DNA from: DASZTU01 sp035547675
Lineage (GTDB): Bacteria > Pseudomonadota > Alphaproteobacteria > Rhizobiales > Devosiaceae
Assembly (NCBI GenBank): GCA_035547675.1
Contig: DASZUI010000267.1
Coordinates: forward strand, 1-9,514
DNA length: 9,514 nt
Reading direction: 5' to 3'
How positions within the stretch are numbered: the first letter of the stretch is position 1; each line of letters opens with the position of its first letter. Under the pieces are notes generated by a model, which did not search any database, was not told the origin of the DNA, and was given only the letters and a program-made list of their open reading frames with translations. The translations under genes were made by a program, and so were the position numbers. Shown one piece after another: positions 1 to 6,369 of the stretch.

Positions 1-1
1 C

Positions 2-1921
2 TTCGCCGGCGTCGGGCAGGTTGCGACGCTGAAGCTCCATATCGACCGCCACCAGCCGCCGCCGCGCGGCCGCCCGCAGGTGCCGCACCGCGTGTTCGCG
101 CATGACGAGACGGGCCAAATCCAGCTGGTTTTCTTTCGCGCAGCCGGCGGCTGGGTGGAGAAGAGCCTGCCGGTGGGAGAGGAGCGCTATGTCTCCGGCG
201 AGATCGGGTTCTTCAACGGCTTCAAGCAGATCACCCATCCCGATTTCGTCGTGGAGCCCGAAAATTTCGAGAGCCTGCCGCTGGTGCAGCCGGTCTATCC
301 GCTGACGCATGGGCTGAGCTCGAAGGCGTTGAGCAAGGTAGTGCGGCAGGTGGTGGACTGGGTCCCCGCGCTGCCGGAATGGGCGCCGCAAATCCGCCTC
401 GACGGCTTCGGCTGGCCCAATTTCCGGGCGGCGATGCGACAGGTGCATCTGCCGCAGACGCCGGCCGAGGGCGGCCTCACCTCCCCTGCCCGCATGCGGC
501 TCGCCTATGACGAATATCTGGCGGGCCAGCTGGCGCTGCTGCTGGTGCGCTCGGCGCTGGTGACGCCGCGGGGTATTGCGCGGCGGCTGACGGGGAAGAC
601 TACCGAAAGGATCGAGGCCGCCCTGCCCTTTGCGCTCACCGCCGGCCAGAAGGAGGCCATCGCCGCGATCCATGCCGATCTCGCGGCGCCCGAGCGCATG
701 TCGCGGCTGCTGCAGGGCGATGTCGGCTCGGGAAAGACGGTGGTCGCGCTGATGGCGATGGCGGCCGTAGCGGAATCCGGGGCGCAGTCGGCATTGATGG
801 CGCCCACCGAACTGCTCGCCGCGCAGCACTACCGCACGCTGAAGCCGCTGGCGCAGGCGGCCGGACTGAACACCATGCTCCTGACCGGCAAGATGACCCC
901 GGCCGAGCGGCGTTCGGCGCGCGAGGCGATCGCCAATGGCGAGGTGGCGATCGTGGTTGGCACGCATGCGCTGTTCCAGGCGGACGTCGAGTTCAACGAT
1001 CTCGGGCTCGTGGTGGTCGATGAGCAGCACCGTTTCGGCGTGCATCAACGGCTCGCGCTGTCCGAAAAGGGCCGGCACGCCGATTTGCTGGTGATGACGG
1101 CAACCCCGATCCCCCGCACGCTGGTGCTCACGCATTTCGGCGACATGGCCGTTTCGGTCCTGCGCGAGAAGCCGGCCGGGCGCCAGCCCATCGACACGGC
1201 CATCCTGCCGATGAGCGAATATGATCGCGTGATCGCCCGGCTCCAGGCGCGCGTCGATGAGGGGGCGCAGGCGTTTTGGGTCTGTCCGCTGGTCGAGGAA
1301 TCCGACGTGCTCGACGTGGTCGCGGCCGAAGAGCGCTATGCGGAGTTGAAGGCCGTATTCGGGGATAAAGTCGCCCTGGTGCATGGGCGGCTGACGCAGG
1401 CCGAGAAGCAGTCGGCGATGGATCGTTTCGTTGCCGGCGAGGCGCGCATCCTGGTTGCGACAACGGTGATCGAAGTGGGGGTCGACGTGCCCAACGCCAC
1501 GATCATGATCATCGAGCATGCCGAGCGCTTCGGCCTGGCGCAGCTCCACCAGTTGCGCGGACGGGTGGGGCGCGGCTCGGGCCGGTCGGCCTGCCTGCTG
1601 CTCTACAAGGAGCCGCTGAGCGAGACGGCCAAGGCGCGGCTGGAGACGATCCGTTCGACCGAGGATGGGTTCCTCATCGCCGAGCGCGACCTCGAACTGC
1701 GCGGCCAGGGCGACCTGCTGGGCACGCGGCAGTCCGGCATGCCCGGCTATCATATCGCCGTGCCCGACGTGCACCGGCACCTGCTTGAATTCGCGCATGC
1801 GGATGCGGTGGCGGCGCTCGAGGGCAATCCGGGGCTGACCGGCGAGCGCGGCGAGGCGCTCAGGACGCTGCTCTATTTGTTCCGCAAGGACCAGGCGGTG
1901 CAGTTGATACGGGCGGGGTGA
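2..1921 (+). CDS. recG: ATP-dependent DNA helicase RecG (5' end outside window)
   Basis: RecG is a superfamily 2 double-stranded DNA translocase that remodels stalled replication forks and branched recombination intermediates. The reading frame is open from base 2, upstream of a GTG at 80, and the family's wedge-domain sequence already runs through that stretch. GTG 80 is therefore not the start, and the gene is cut by the window edge. About 639 residues are visible; the family is usually near 700, so roughly 60 N-terminal residues are missing. Visible motifs in order: Walker A GDVGSGKT (716-739), DEQH box (1019-1030), TATPIPRT (about 1098-1121), the helicase C domain with TTVIEVGVDVPNA, and motif VI QLRGRVGRG (about 1550-1576). 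The C-terminal TRQSGMPGYHIA segment is typical of RecG. It ends in TGA and converges on glmS across 122 bp. No frameshift is seen. Confidence 0.97.
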   Translation, partial: FAGVGQVATLKLHIDRHQPPPRGRPQVPHRVFAHDETGQIQLVFFRAAGGWVEKSLPVGEERYVSGEIGFFNGFKQITHPDFVVEPENFESLPLVQPVYPLTHGLSSKALSKVVRQVVDWVPALPEWAPQIRLDGFGWPNFRAAMRQVHLPQTPAEGGLTSPARMRLAYDEYLAGQLALLLVRSALVTPRGIARRLTGKTTERIEAALPFALTAGQKEAIAAIHADLAAPERMSRLLQGDVGSGKTVVALMAMAAVAESGAQSALMAPTELLAAQHYRTLKPLAQAAGLNTMLLTGKMTPAERRSAREAIANGEVAIVVGTHALFQADVEFNDLGLVVVDEQHRFGVHQRLALSEKGRHADLLVMTATPIPRTLVLTHFGDMAVSVLREKPAGRQPIDTAILPMSEYDRVIARLQARVDEGAQAFWVCPLVEESDVLDVVAAEERYAELKAVFGDKVALVHGRLTQAEKQSAMDRFVAGEARILVATTVIEVGVDVPNATIMIIEHAERFGLAQLHQLRGRVGRGSGRSACLLLYKEPLSETAKARLETIRSTEDGFLIAERDLELRGQGDLLGTRQSGMPGYHIAVPDVHRHLLEFAHADAVAALEGNPGLTGERGEALRTLLYLFRKDQAVQLIRAG

Positions 1922-1936
1922 AGGTTGTGCCTGTGG

Positions 1937-1962
1937 CTGGATTCCGGCCTTCGCCGGATGAC
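1937..1962 (-). repeat. Short palindromic repeat, family 1 copy 1 ('VIPAKAGIQ' type)
   Basis: This 26-bp element is the reverse-orientation copy of a unit that reads GTCATTCC...GGAATCCAG in its forward sense. It holds a 6-bp stem TCCGGC/GCCGGA around a CTTC loop. It lacks one A compared with the 27-bp copies at the right end of the window. It forms an inverted pair with the copy at 2000-2026, 37 bp away. The pair sits between the convergent recG and glmS genes and could act as an mRNA 3'-end structure; that role is inference, as there is no T-run. Confidence 0.85.
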
Positions 1963-1999
1963 ATGGTGGATGTCGGTACGTCCTTGCCTCAACCCCAAC

Positions 2000-2026
2000 G
2001 TCATTCCCGCGAAGGCGGGAATCCAG
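2000..2026 (+). repeat. Short palindromic repeat, family 1 copy 2
   Basis: Forward-orientation 27-bp copy starting GTCATTCCCGCGAAGG and ending GGGAATCCAG. It contains a perfect 7-bp stem TTCCCGC/GCGGGAA around a GAAG loop. Compared with copy 1, the stem bases differ on both sides so that pairing is kept. It lies 17 bp beyond the glmS stop codon, so it is the first structure a glmS transcript would meet. Translated, such copies read V-I-P-A-K-A-G-I-Q, the familiar spurious peptide seen in proteobacterial annotations. Confidence 0.88.
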
Positions 2027-2043
2027 TTTGAGCGCACTCTGCG

Positions 2044-3870
2044 CTACTCCACCGTCACGGATTTGGCCAGATTCCGCGGCTGGTCGACATCGGTGCCCAT
2101 CGCCACCGCCGTGTGGTAGGCGAGCAATTGCACCGGGATCAGCGACAGGATGGGCGCCACGAAGGGGTGCACCTTGGGCATGAGAATCGTATCTGCCACG
2201 CCCTTGCCGACGGTGCGGGCCCCCTCCTCGTCGGTAATGAGGATGATGCGGCCGCCGCGCGCGGCGACCTCCTGCATATTGGAGAGGGTCTTTTCGACGA
2301 GGTCGTCGGAGGGGGCGACGACAATGACCGGCATGGCTTCGTCGACCAGCGCGATGGGGCCGTGCTTCAGTTCGCCCGCGGCGTAACCTTCGGCGTGGAT
2401 ATAGCTGATTTCCTTGAGTTTCAACGCGCCTTCCAGCGCCACCGGATAGAGCGGACCGCGGCCGAGATAGAGCACGTCGCGCGCCTTCGACACCCGCTTG
2501 GCCAGGCGCTCGATCTGGCCCTCGGCGGCGAGCGCCTGCGAGACGGCGCTGGGCAGCTCGACCAGCGCGCGCACCAGTTCATGCGCCCGGGCGCGGTTGA
2601 GATGGCCGCGCGCCTCGCCAGCCGCCACCGTAAGCGCCGCAAGCACGACGAGCTGCGCCGTGGTGGCCTTGGTCGAGGCGACGGCGACCTCGGGGCCGCA
2701 GAGCGTCGGGAAAACGACATGCGATTCCCGCGCGATGGTCGATTCCGGCACGTTGACGATCGCGGCCAGCGCCTGCCCTTCCCGCCCGCAATAGCGGAGC
2801 GCCGCGAGCGTGTCGGCCGTCTCGCCGGATTGGGAGATGAAGAGCGCCACCCCGCTCTTGTCGAGCGGCGGCTCGCGGTAGCGGAACTCCGAGGCCACAT
2901 CGACGTCGACCGGCAGCCGCGCATAACGCTCGAACCAGTATTTCGAGACCAGGCCGGCCAGATAGCCGGTGCCGCAGGCCGAAATGGTGAGGCGCGGCAG
3001 CGCGGCGAAGTCGAAGGGCAGTTGCTCTTTCAGGGCAACGGCTTCGGCGGCGAGGTCGACGTAACGGGTCAGCGTGTGCGTGATCGTCTCGGGCTGCTCG
3101 TAAATCTCCTTGGCCATGAAGTGGCGGTGATTGCCCTTTTCGGCCAGCACGGCGGAGGCGCTGGAAGTGGTGCGGCGGCGCTCGACCACCCGGCCCCCGG
3201 CGTCGCGGATCACCGCGCCTTTCGGCGTAATGACCGCCCAATCGCCCTCCTCGAGATAGGCGATGGAATTGGTGAAGGGGGCGAGCGCGAAGGCGTCGGA
3301 GCCGAGGAACATTTCGGCTGCGCCGAAGCCGATGGCGAGCGGCGAGCCACGTCGGGCGGCGATCAGCAGTTTCTCCTCGCCGGCGAACAGGAAGGCGAGG
3401 CCGAAGGCGCCGCGCAACTGCTTCAACGTTTCGGCGACAGCCGCCTCGGGCGGATGGCCGCGATCCAGTTCGCGGGTGACGAGCAGCGCCACGACTTCGG
3501 TATCGGTCTCAGTCTTGGGCAGATAGCCATCGGGCGCGAGCTCGGCGAGGAGCTCGCGGAAATTCTCGATGATGCCGTTATGGACGACGGCGACGCGGCT
3601 GGTGGCGTGGGGATGGGCGTTGTTCTCGGTGGGCCCGCCATGCGTCGCCCAGCGGGTATGGCCGATGCCTATGGTGCCGGCGAGCGGCTCCGCGTCGAGC
3701 CTGGCCGCAAGGTTCGCCAGCTTGCCTTCGGCGCGGCGGCGGGCGATGGCGCCATCCACCAGCGTGGCGACACCCGCGCTGTCATAGCCGCGATATTCGA
3801 GCCGCTTCAGCGCCTCGACCAGGCGGCCGGCGACCGGCTCGACGCCGATAATGCCGATGATGCCGCACAT
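2044..3870 (-). CDS. glmS: Glutamine-fructose-6-phosphate aminotransferase (isomerizing)
   Basis: GlmS makes glucosamine-6-phosphate from fructose-6-phosphate and glutamine, the committed step to UDP-GlcNAc in the cytoplasm. The 608-residue protein matches the usual length (E. coli about 609). The N-terminal glutaminase domain begins MCGIIGI, with Cys2 exposed as nucleophile once Met is removed. It then carries RGYDSAG (27-33), GHTRWATHGGPTENNAHPH (70-88) and HNGIIENF (97-104). Two SIS sugar-isomerase domains follow: SACGTGYLAG (about 297-306) and SQSGETADT (346-354) in the first, and GRGPLYPVALEGALKLKE with AGELKHGP (498-505) in the second. The C-terminal tail NLAKSVTVE provides Lys603, the fructose-6-P Schiff-base lysine of the family. 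Its ATG is 9 bp after the glmU stop, implying co-translation. No glmS ribozyme could fit in that gap. It ends in TAG. Confidence 0.98.
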   Translation of the reverse strand: MCGIIGIIGVEPVAGRLVEALKRLEYRGYDSAGVATLVDGAIARRRAEGKLANLAARLDAEPLAGTIGIGHTRWATHGGPTENNAHPHATSRVAVVHNGIIENFRELLAELAPDGYLPKTETDTEVVALLVTRELDRGHPPEAAVAETLKQLRGAFGLAFLFAGEEKLLIAARRGSPLAIGFGAAEMFLGSDAFALAPFTNSIAYLEEGDWAVITPKGAVIRDAGGRVVERRRTTSSASAVLAEKGNHRHFMAKEIYEQPETITHTLTRYVDLAAEAVALKEQLPFDFAALPRLTISACGTGYLAGLVSKYWFERYARLPVDVDVASEFRYREPPLDKSGVALFISQSGETADTLAALRYCGREGQALAAIVNVPESTIARESHVVFPTLCGPEVAVASTKATTAQLVVLAALTVAAGEARGHLNRARAHELVRALVELPSAVSQALAAEGQIERLAKRVSKARDVLYLGRGPLYPVALEGALKLKEISYIHAEGYAAGELKHGPIALVDEAMPVIVVAPSDDLVEKTLSNMQEVAARGGRIILITDEEGARTVGKGVADTILMPKVHPFVAPILSLIPVQLLAYHTAVAMGTDVDQPRNLAKSVTVE

Positions 3871-3876
3871 GGCCGG

Positions 3877-3881
3877 CTCCT
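3877..3881 (-). promoter_or_regulatory. glmS ribosome binding site overlapping glmU stop
   Basis: On the minus strand the junction reads TAGGAGCCGGCCATG. AGGAG, six bases before the glmS ATG, shares its first two bases with the glmU TAG stop. This supports the chosen glmS start and suggests translational coupling of the two genes. Confidence 0.8.
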
Positions 3882-5232
3882 ATTTCCGCTTGCCCGCCTT
3901 GAACGCCTCGTTGCGGGCCCGGATCCTCGCCGCATAGTCCGGCTTATTGACCTGGCGCGCGCGGCCCAGCGCCAGCGCGCCCGGCGGCACCTCCTCGGTG
4001 ATGACGCTGCCCGACGCCACATAGGCGCCGTCGCCGATCGTCACCGGCGCCACGAGCGCGGAATTGGAGCCGATGAAGGCGTTCTCGCCGATGATCGTCC
4101 GGTGCTTGTTGATGCCGTCGTAGTTACAGGTGATGGTCCCGGCGCCGATATTGGTGTTGGCGCCCACGGAGGCGTCGCCGATATAGGTCAGATGGTTGAC
4201 CTTGGCGCCCTGGCCGATGTCGGCCTTTTTCACCTCAACGAAATTGCCGATATGGGCCCCCTCCCCGATCACTGCCTCGGGCCTCAGCCGGGCGAAGGGG
4301 CCGACAGCGACATTGTTGCCGACCACGGCGCCCTCGATGTGGCTGAAGGCGCGGATGGTGACATTGTCGCCGATCCTTACGCCCGGACCGAAGAACACCG
4401 AGGGCTCGATGGTGACGTCCCGGCCGATCTCGGTATCGTAGGAGAAATGCACGGTCGAGGGGTCGTGCAGCGTCACGCCCGCCTTCATGAAATCGTCGCG
4501 CCGTACCTCCTGGAACAGCGCTTCGGCGCGGGCGAGTTGGGCCCGGTCGTTGACGCCGATCACGTCGCGCTCGGGCGCCACGGCATAGGTCACCTTGCGG
4601 CCGGCGGCATTGGCGAGGCCGACGAGGTCAGTGATGTAGTATTCGCCCTGGGCGTTGTTGGTGGTCACCCGGTCGATCAGCTCCCGGAACACCTCCGCCC
4701 GGAACCCGAGGATGCAGGCATTGCAGAGCCCGATCTTGCGTTCCGCCTCGCTGGCATCCTTGTGCTCGCGGATCGCCAGCAGCTTTTCGCCATCGGTGAT
4801 GAAGCGGCCATAGCCCGTGGGGTCGGCGGGGATGAAACCGAGGATCGCCGCGTCCCAGCCGGCATCGAGCCGCTGGGTGATGAGGCTGAAATTCTCGGGC
4901 CGGAGCAGCGGGTGATCGCCATAGACGACGGCGACATAGCCCCCAGCGCCTTCCCAGAGGGGGCGGGCCATGGCGGCGGCGTGGGCGGTGCCTTTGCGCT
5001 CGACCTGTTCGAAGAACCGGGCATCGGGCGCCAGCGCCGAAATCGTCTGCCGGACGCGATCGGCGCCCGGCGCGGTAATCACGCCGACCGTGCTCGCGCC
5101 GCCCCCCACCGCTGCCCTCACCACATGGCCGATGATGGGCATGCCGCCGACCGGATGCAGCACCTTGGGCGTGGCGGAGCGCATGCGCGTACCCTCGCCC
5201 GCGGCCAGAATGATCGTCAGCAGTTCCGTCAT
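3880..5232 (-). CDS. glmU: Bifunctional GlmU: N-acetylglucosamine-1-P uridylyltransferase / glucosamine-1-P acetyltransferase
   Basis: GlmU acetylates glucosamine-1-phosphate with acetyl-CoA and then transfers UMP from UTP, giving UDP-GlcNAc for peptidoglycan and lipid A. The 450-residue protein is close to the E. coli length (456). The N-terminal pyrophosphorylase domain has the nucleotide-binding LAAGEGTRMRSATPKVLH (9-26) and GDHPLL (105-110), whose Asp106 corresponds to the metal-binding aspartate. The C-terminal half (about 250-430) is a left-handed beta helix of isoleucine/valine-rich hexapeptides. It includes NHLTYIGD (346-353) with the family's catalytic His (here 347), NIGAGTITCNYDG (361-373) and GSNSALVAPV. 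The start ATG has a strong GAGGTGAG ribosome binding site. It is the first gene of a glmU-glmS pair and is divergent from the membrane protein gene at 5374. GlmM, the intermediate enzyme, is not in the window. Confidence 0.98.
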   Translation of the reverse strand: MTELLTIILAAGEGTRMRSATPKVLHPVGGMPIIGHVVRAAVGGGASTVGVITAPGADRVRQTISALAPDARFFEQVERKGTAHAAAMARPLWEGAGGYVAVVYGDHPLLRPENFSLITQRLDAGWDAAILGFIPADPTGYGRFITDGEKLLAIREHKDASEAERKIGLCNACILGFRAEVFRELIDRVTTNNAQGEYYITDLVGLANAAGRKVTYAVAPERDVIGVNDRAQLARAEALFQEVRRDDFMKAGVTLHDPSTVHFSYDTEIGRDVTIEPSVFFGPGVRIGDNVTIRAFSHIEGAVVGNNVAVGPFARLRPEAVIGEGAHIGNFVEVKKADIGQGAKVNHLTYIGDASVGANTNIGAGTITCNYDGINKHRTIIGENAFIGSNSALVAPVTIGDGAYVASGSVITEEVPPGALALGRARQVNKPDYAARIRARNEAFKAGKRK

Positions 5233-5234
5233 GG

Positions 5235-5242
5235 CTCACCTC
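5235..5242 (-). promoter_or_regulatory. glmU ribosome binding site
   Basis: GAGGTGAG ends 2 bp before the glmU ATG on the minus strand, with the GAGGT core about 5 bp from it. This fixes the start at 5232. I see no convincing -35/-10 pair for glmU in the 141-bp divergent region. Confidence 0.7.
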
Positions 5243-5336
5243 GTGGCCGGCGCATGCCCGGCGGTTCGCGCAAATTTATGGCAGCAAAAGGCAGGCAGGC
5301 CAGCACGCCCCGTCAGCTTTGGTAAACTGCCCTCAA

Positions 5337-5353
5337 GCCTCGTGATTCGAGGC
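5337..5353. other. Perfect 6-bp inverted repeat in the divergent intergenic region
   Basis: GCCTCG-TGATT-CGAGGC is a 6-bp perfect palindromic arm pair with a 5-bp spacer. It lies between the divergent glmU (5232) and the membrane protein gene (5374). It ends 5 bp before the GGGGGA ribosome binding site of the latter, so it could be an operator or a leader hairpin. Function is unknown; chance occurrence in GC-rich DNA is possible. Confidence 0.4.
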
Positions 5354-5358
5354 CGTTT

Positions 5359-5364
5359 GGGGGA
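5359..5364 (+). promoter_or_regulatory. Ribosome binding site supporting a TTG start
   Basis: GGGGGA lies 9 bp upstream of TTG at 5374 and decides the start of the downstream gene. The next in-frame candidates, GTG at 5410 and ATG at 5425, have no comparable site. ATG 5425 would fall at the edge of the membrane helix. Confidence 0.5.
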
Positions 5365-5373
5365 TTTTAAGCC

Positions 5374-5967
5374 TTGGTACGCGCGACTGACCAGTTTCGA
5401 CAATCCGATGTGACGCGATGGGGCATGGTGGCAGTGCTCACGATCGGCCTTGCGGTCGCATCCGCCGGCCTCTCGCCCATGCTGCCGGACGGGTTTTTGT
5501 CCGGCCTGCACGATTCCCGTTCGGCGAGCGCCAGCCGTGCGGAATTCGACGATGCGATCGCCAGGCTCGACGATACGCGGGCGCAGTTGGCCGAACTGAC
5601 CAAGAGCCAGCAGAAGCTGCAGGAAACCAGTGCCGCGCTCGGCACCCGCTTCGACGGCTTCGTGCAGCAGGCGAGCGGGGTGCGCACGCATCTGGAAACG
5701 CTGGAGAAATCGCTGCCGCAGATCATCCGTACACTGCAGCCGCTCGAGCCGAACGACACCAGCATCATAACCGGCTCGATCGGCAATTCGCCGGAAAGCT
5801 CGAGCTTTGATGCACCGGGCGGCAGCGTAACGGTTTCGCGGGTGCCGCTGCCGGCCAATCTTTCCGCGTCCAGCCCGCTGCCGGGCGAGGCGGCGGCCGA
5901 AGCGATGCCCACCGCCCCGGCCGACTTGCCCAGCAACTGGCCGAGGCTGACGCCGCGGAAGCAATAG
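5374..5967 (+). CDS. Uncharacterised single-pass membrane protein with coiled coil
   Basis: I do not recognise a family. From the TTG start the protein has 197 residues. A short polar N-terminus (1-15) is followed by one hydrophobic helix (about 16-37, WGMVAVLTIGLAVASAGL), best read as a membrane anchor or uncleaved signal. Next comes a charged helical, probably coiled-coil segment (about 53-118; AEFDDAIARLDDTRAQLAEL and onward). The tail (about 119-197) is rich in Pro, Ser and Ala and looks disordered. The likely topology puts most of the protein outside the cytoplasm. The tail contains ITGSIG; a TGSI-like motif recurs, as I recall, in many rhizobial envelope proteins, but this is not a functional assignment. 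The gene is divergent from glmU and convergent with the small ORF ending at 5975, with 7 bp between stops. The opposite-strand frame is Arg/Gly-rich and less protein-like. Confidence 0.72.
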   Translation: MVRATDQFRQSDVTRWGMVAVLTIGLAVASAGLSPMLPDGFLSGLHDSRSASASRAEFDDAIARLDDTRAQLAELTKSQQKLQETSAALGTRFDGFVQQASGVRTHLETLEKSLPQIIRTLQPLEPNDTSIITGSIGNSPESSSFDAPGGSVTVSRVPLPANLSASSPLPGEAAAEAMPTAPADLPSNWPRLTPRKQ

Positions 5968-5974
5968 GCCGGGA

Positions 5975-6148
5975 TCAGCCGGCGAGCCGGTTGCGCAGTT
6001 CGTCGAGGCGGCGCATGGCGAGTTCGATCTCGGAGCGCAGCGCTCGGCGATCGGTGTCCTTCAGCCGGGTGCGCAGCGCTGCCGCGACGTTTTCCTCGAG
6101 TTCGCCGATCTCGTGGTTGAGCTTGGTGAGGTCGGCGATTCCGGGCAT
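5975..6148 (-). CDS. Small charged helical (coiled-coil) protein, 57 aa, unknown function
   Basis: This short ORF runs MPGIADLTKLNHEIGELEEN...LRNRLAG, 57 residues, ending in TGA. It is highly charged, with about eleven acidic and a similar number of basic residues. Hydrophobic residues recur every 3-4 positions (L10, I14, L17, V21, L25, L29; then L37, I41, M45, L48, L51, L55). That predicts two helical or coiled-coil segments around K30-D33. There is no signal peptide or membrane segment. Third positions are GC-rich, as in the neighbouring genes. The ribosome binding site is weak (ACGAGA at about 10 bp). The ATG lies 21 bp downstream of the tRNA-Lys CCA on the same strand with no terminator between, so the two are probably co-transcribed. 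I do not recognise the family; it could still be a chance ORF. Confidence 0.6.
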   Translation of the reverse strand: MPGIADLTKLNHEIGELEENVAAALRTRLKDTDRRALRSEIELAMRRLDELRNRLAG

Positions 6149-6169
6149 GGGCGGGTTCTCGTCTGGAAA

Positions 6170-6244
6170 TGGTACGCCCGCCGGGATTTGAACCCGGGAC
6201 CATTCGATTAAAAGTCGAATGCTCTACCACTGAGCTACGGGCGC
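6170..6244 (-). tRNA. tRNA-Lys, anticodon UUU
   Basis: The 75-nt cloverleaf can be drawn completely. Acceptor stem GCGCCCG/CGGGCGU has a G1-U72 wobble at its end; D arm GCTC/GAGC; anticodon stem TTCGA/TCGAA with loop CTTTTAA (anticodon TTT, 34-36); five-base variable loop; T arm CCGGG-TTCAAAT-CCCGG; discriminator A73; and an encoded CCA. It decodes AAA and AAG lysine codons. A near-consensus promoter lies about 60 bp upstream, and a small ORF follows 21 bp after the CCA. No terminator hairpin with a T-run follows it. Confidence 0.96.
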
Positions 6245-6302
6245 CCATGGCCGCCGGGAAAGCCGGCAGGATGCCGATCACCGGCGGGCCGGGTCGGCGC
6301 GG

Positions 6303-6330
6303 AACATAGTGACTGGCCCCCCGCTGTCAA
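6303..6330 (-). promoter_or_regulatory. Sigma-70 type promoter for tRNA-Lys
   Basis: On the minus strand a perfect -35 box TTGACA (6325-6330) is followed after 16 bp by TATGTT (6303-6308), a 4/6 match to TATAAT. Transcription would begin near 6296 and give a leader of about 50 nt before the mature tRNA 5' end at 6244. The promoter lies 39 bp beyond the pgi stop, so the tRNA need not depend on readthrough from pgi. Confidence 0.7.
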
Positions 6331-6369
6331 CCGCTATTCGCCGAGCGCAGGCAATCGCGGGCAGCCGCC

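Noticed and set aside
3871..3879. glmS ribozyme or riboswitch upstream of glmS
   Set aside because: Only 9 bp separate glmU and glmS, and no ribozyme core is seen. Such ribozymes belong mainly to Gram-positive bacteria.
2113..5325. A 1070-codon open frame on + running antisense through glmS and glmU
   Set aside because: It is the complement-frame shadow of two certain genes in GC-rich DNA. Its translation is an Asp/Gly/Arg/Ala-rich string without recognisable domains.
5236..5964. A 242-codon minus-strand frame opposite the 5374-5967 gene
   Set aside because: Arg/Gly-rich composition without structure, whereas the + frame shows a membrane helix, heptad-like periodicity and a plausible ribosome binding site.
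5968..5983. Hairpin GCCGG-N6-CCGGC between the convergent stops at 5967 and 5975 as a terminator
   Set aside because: The stem is only 5 bp, there is no T-run on either strand, and it overlaps the end of the small ORF. Such short GC palindromes arise often by chance in this base composition.
5367..6281. A minus-strand open frame whose translation includes SSVVEHSTFNRMVPGSNPGG
   Set aside because: That peptide is a conceptual translation of the tRNA gene, a well-known annotation artefact. The rest is antisense to the membrane protein gene.
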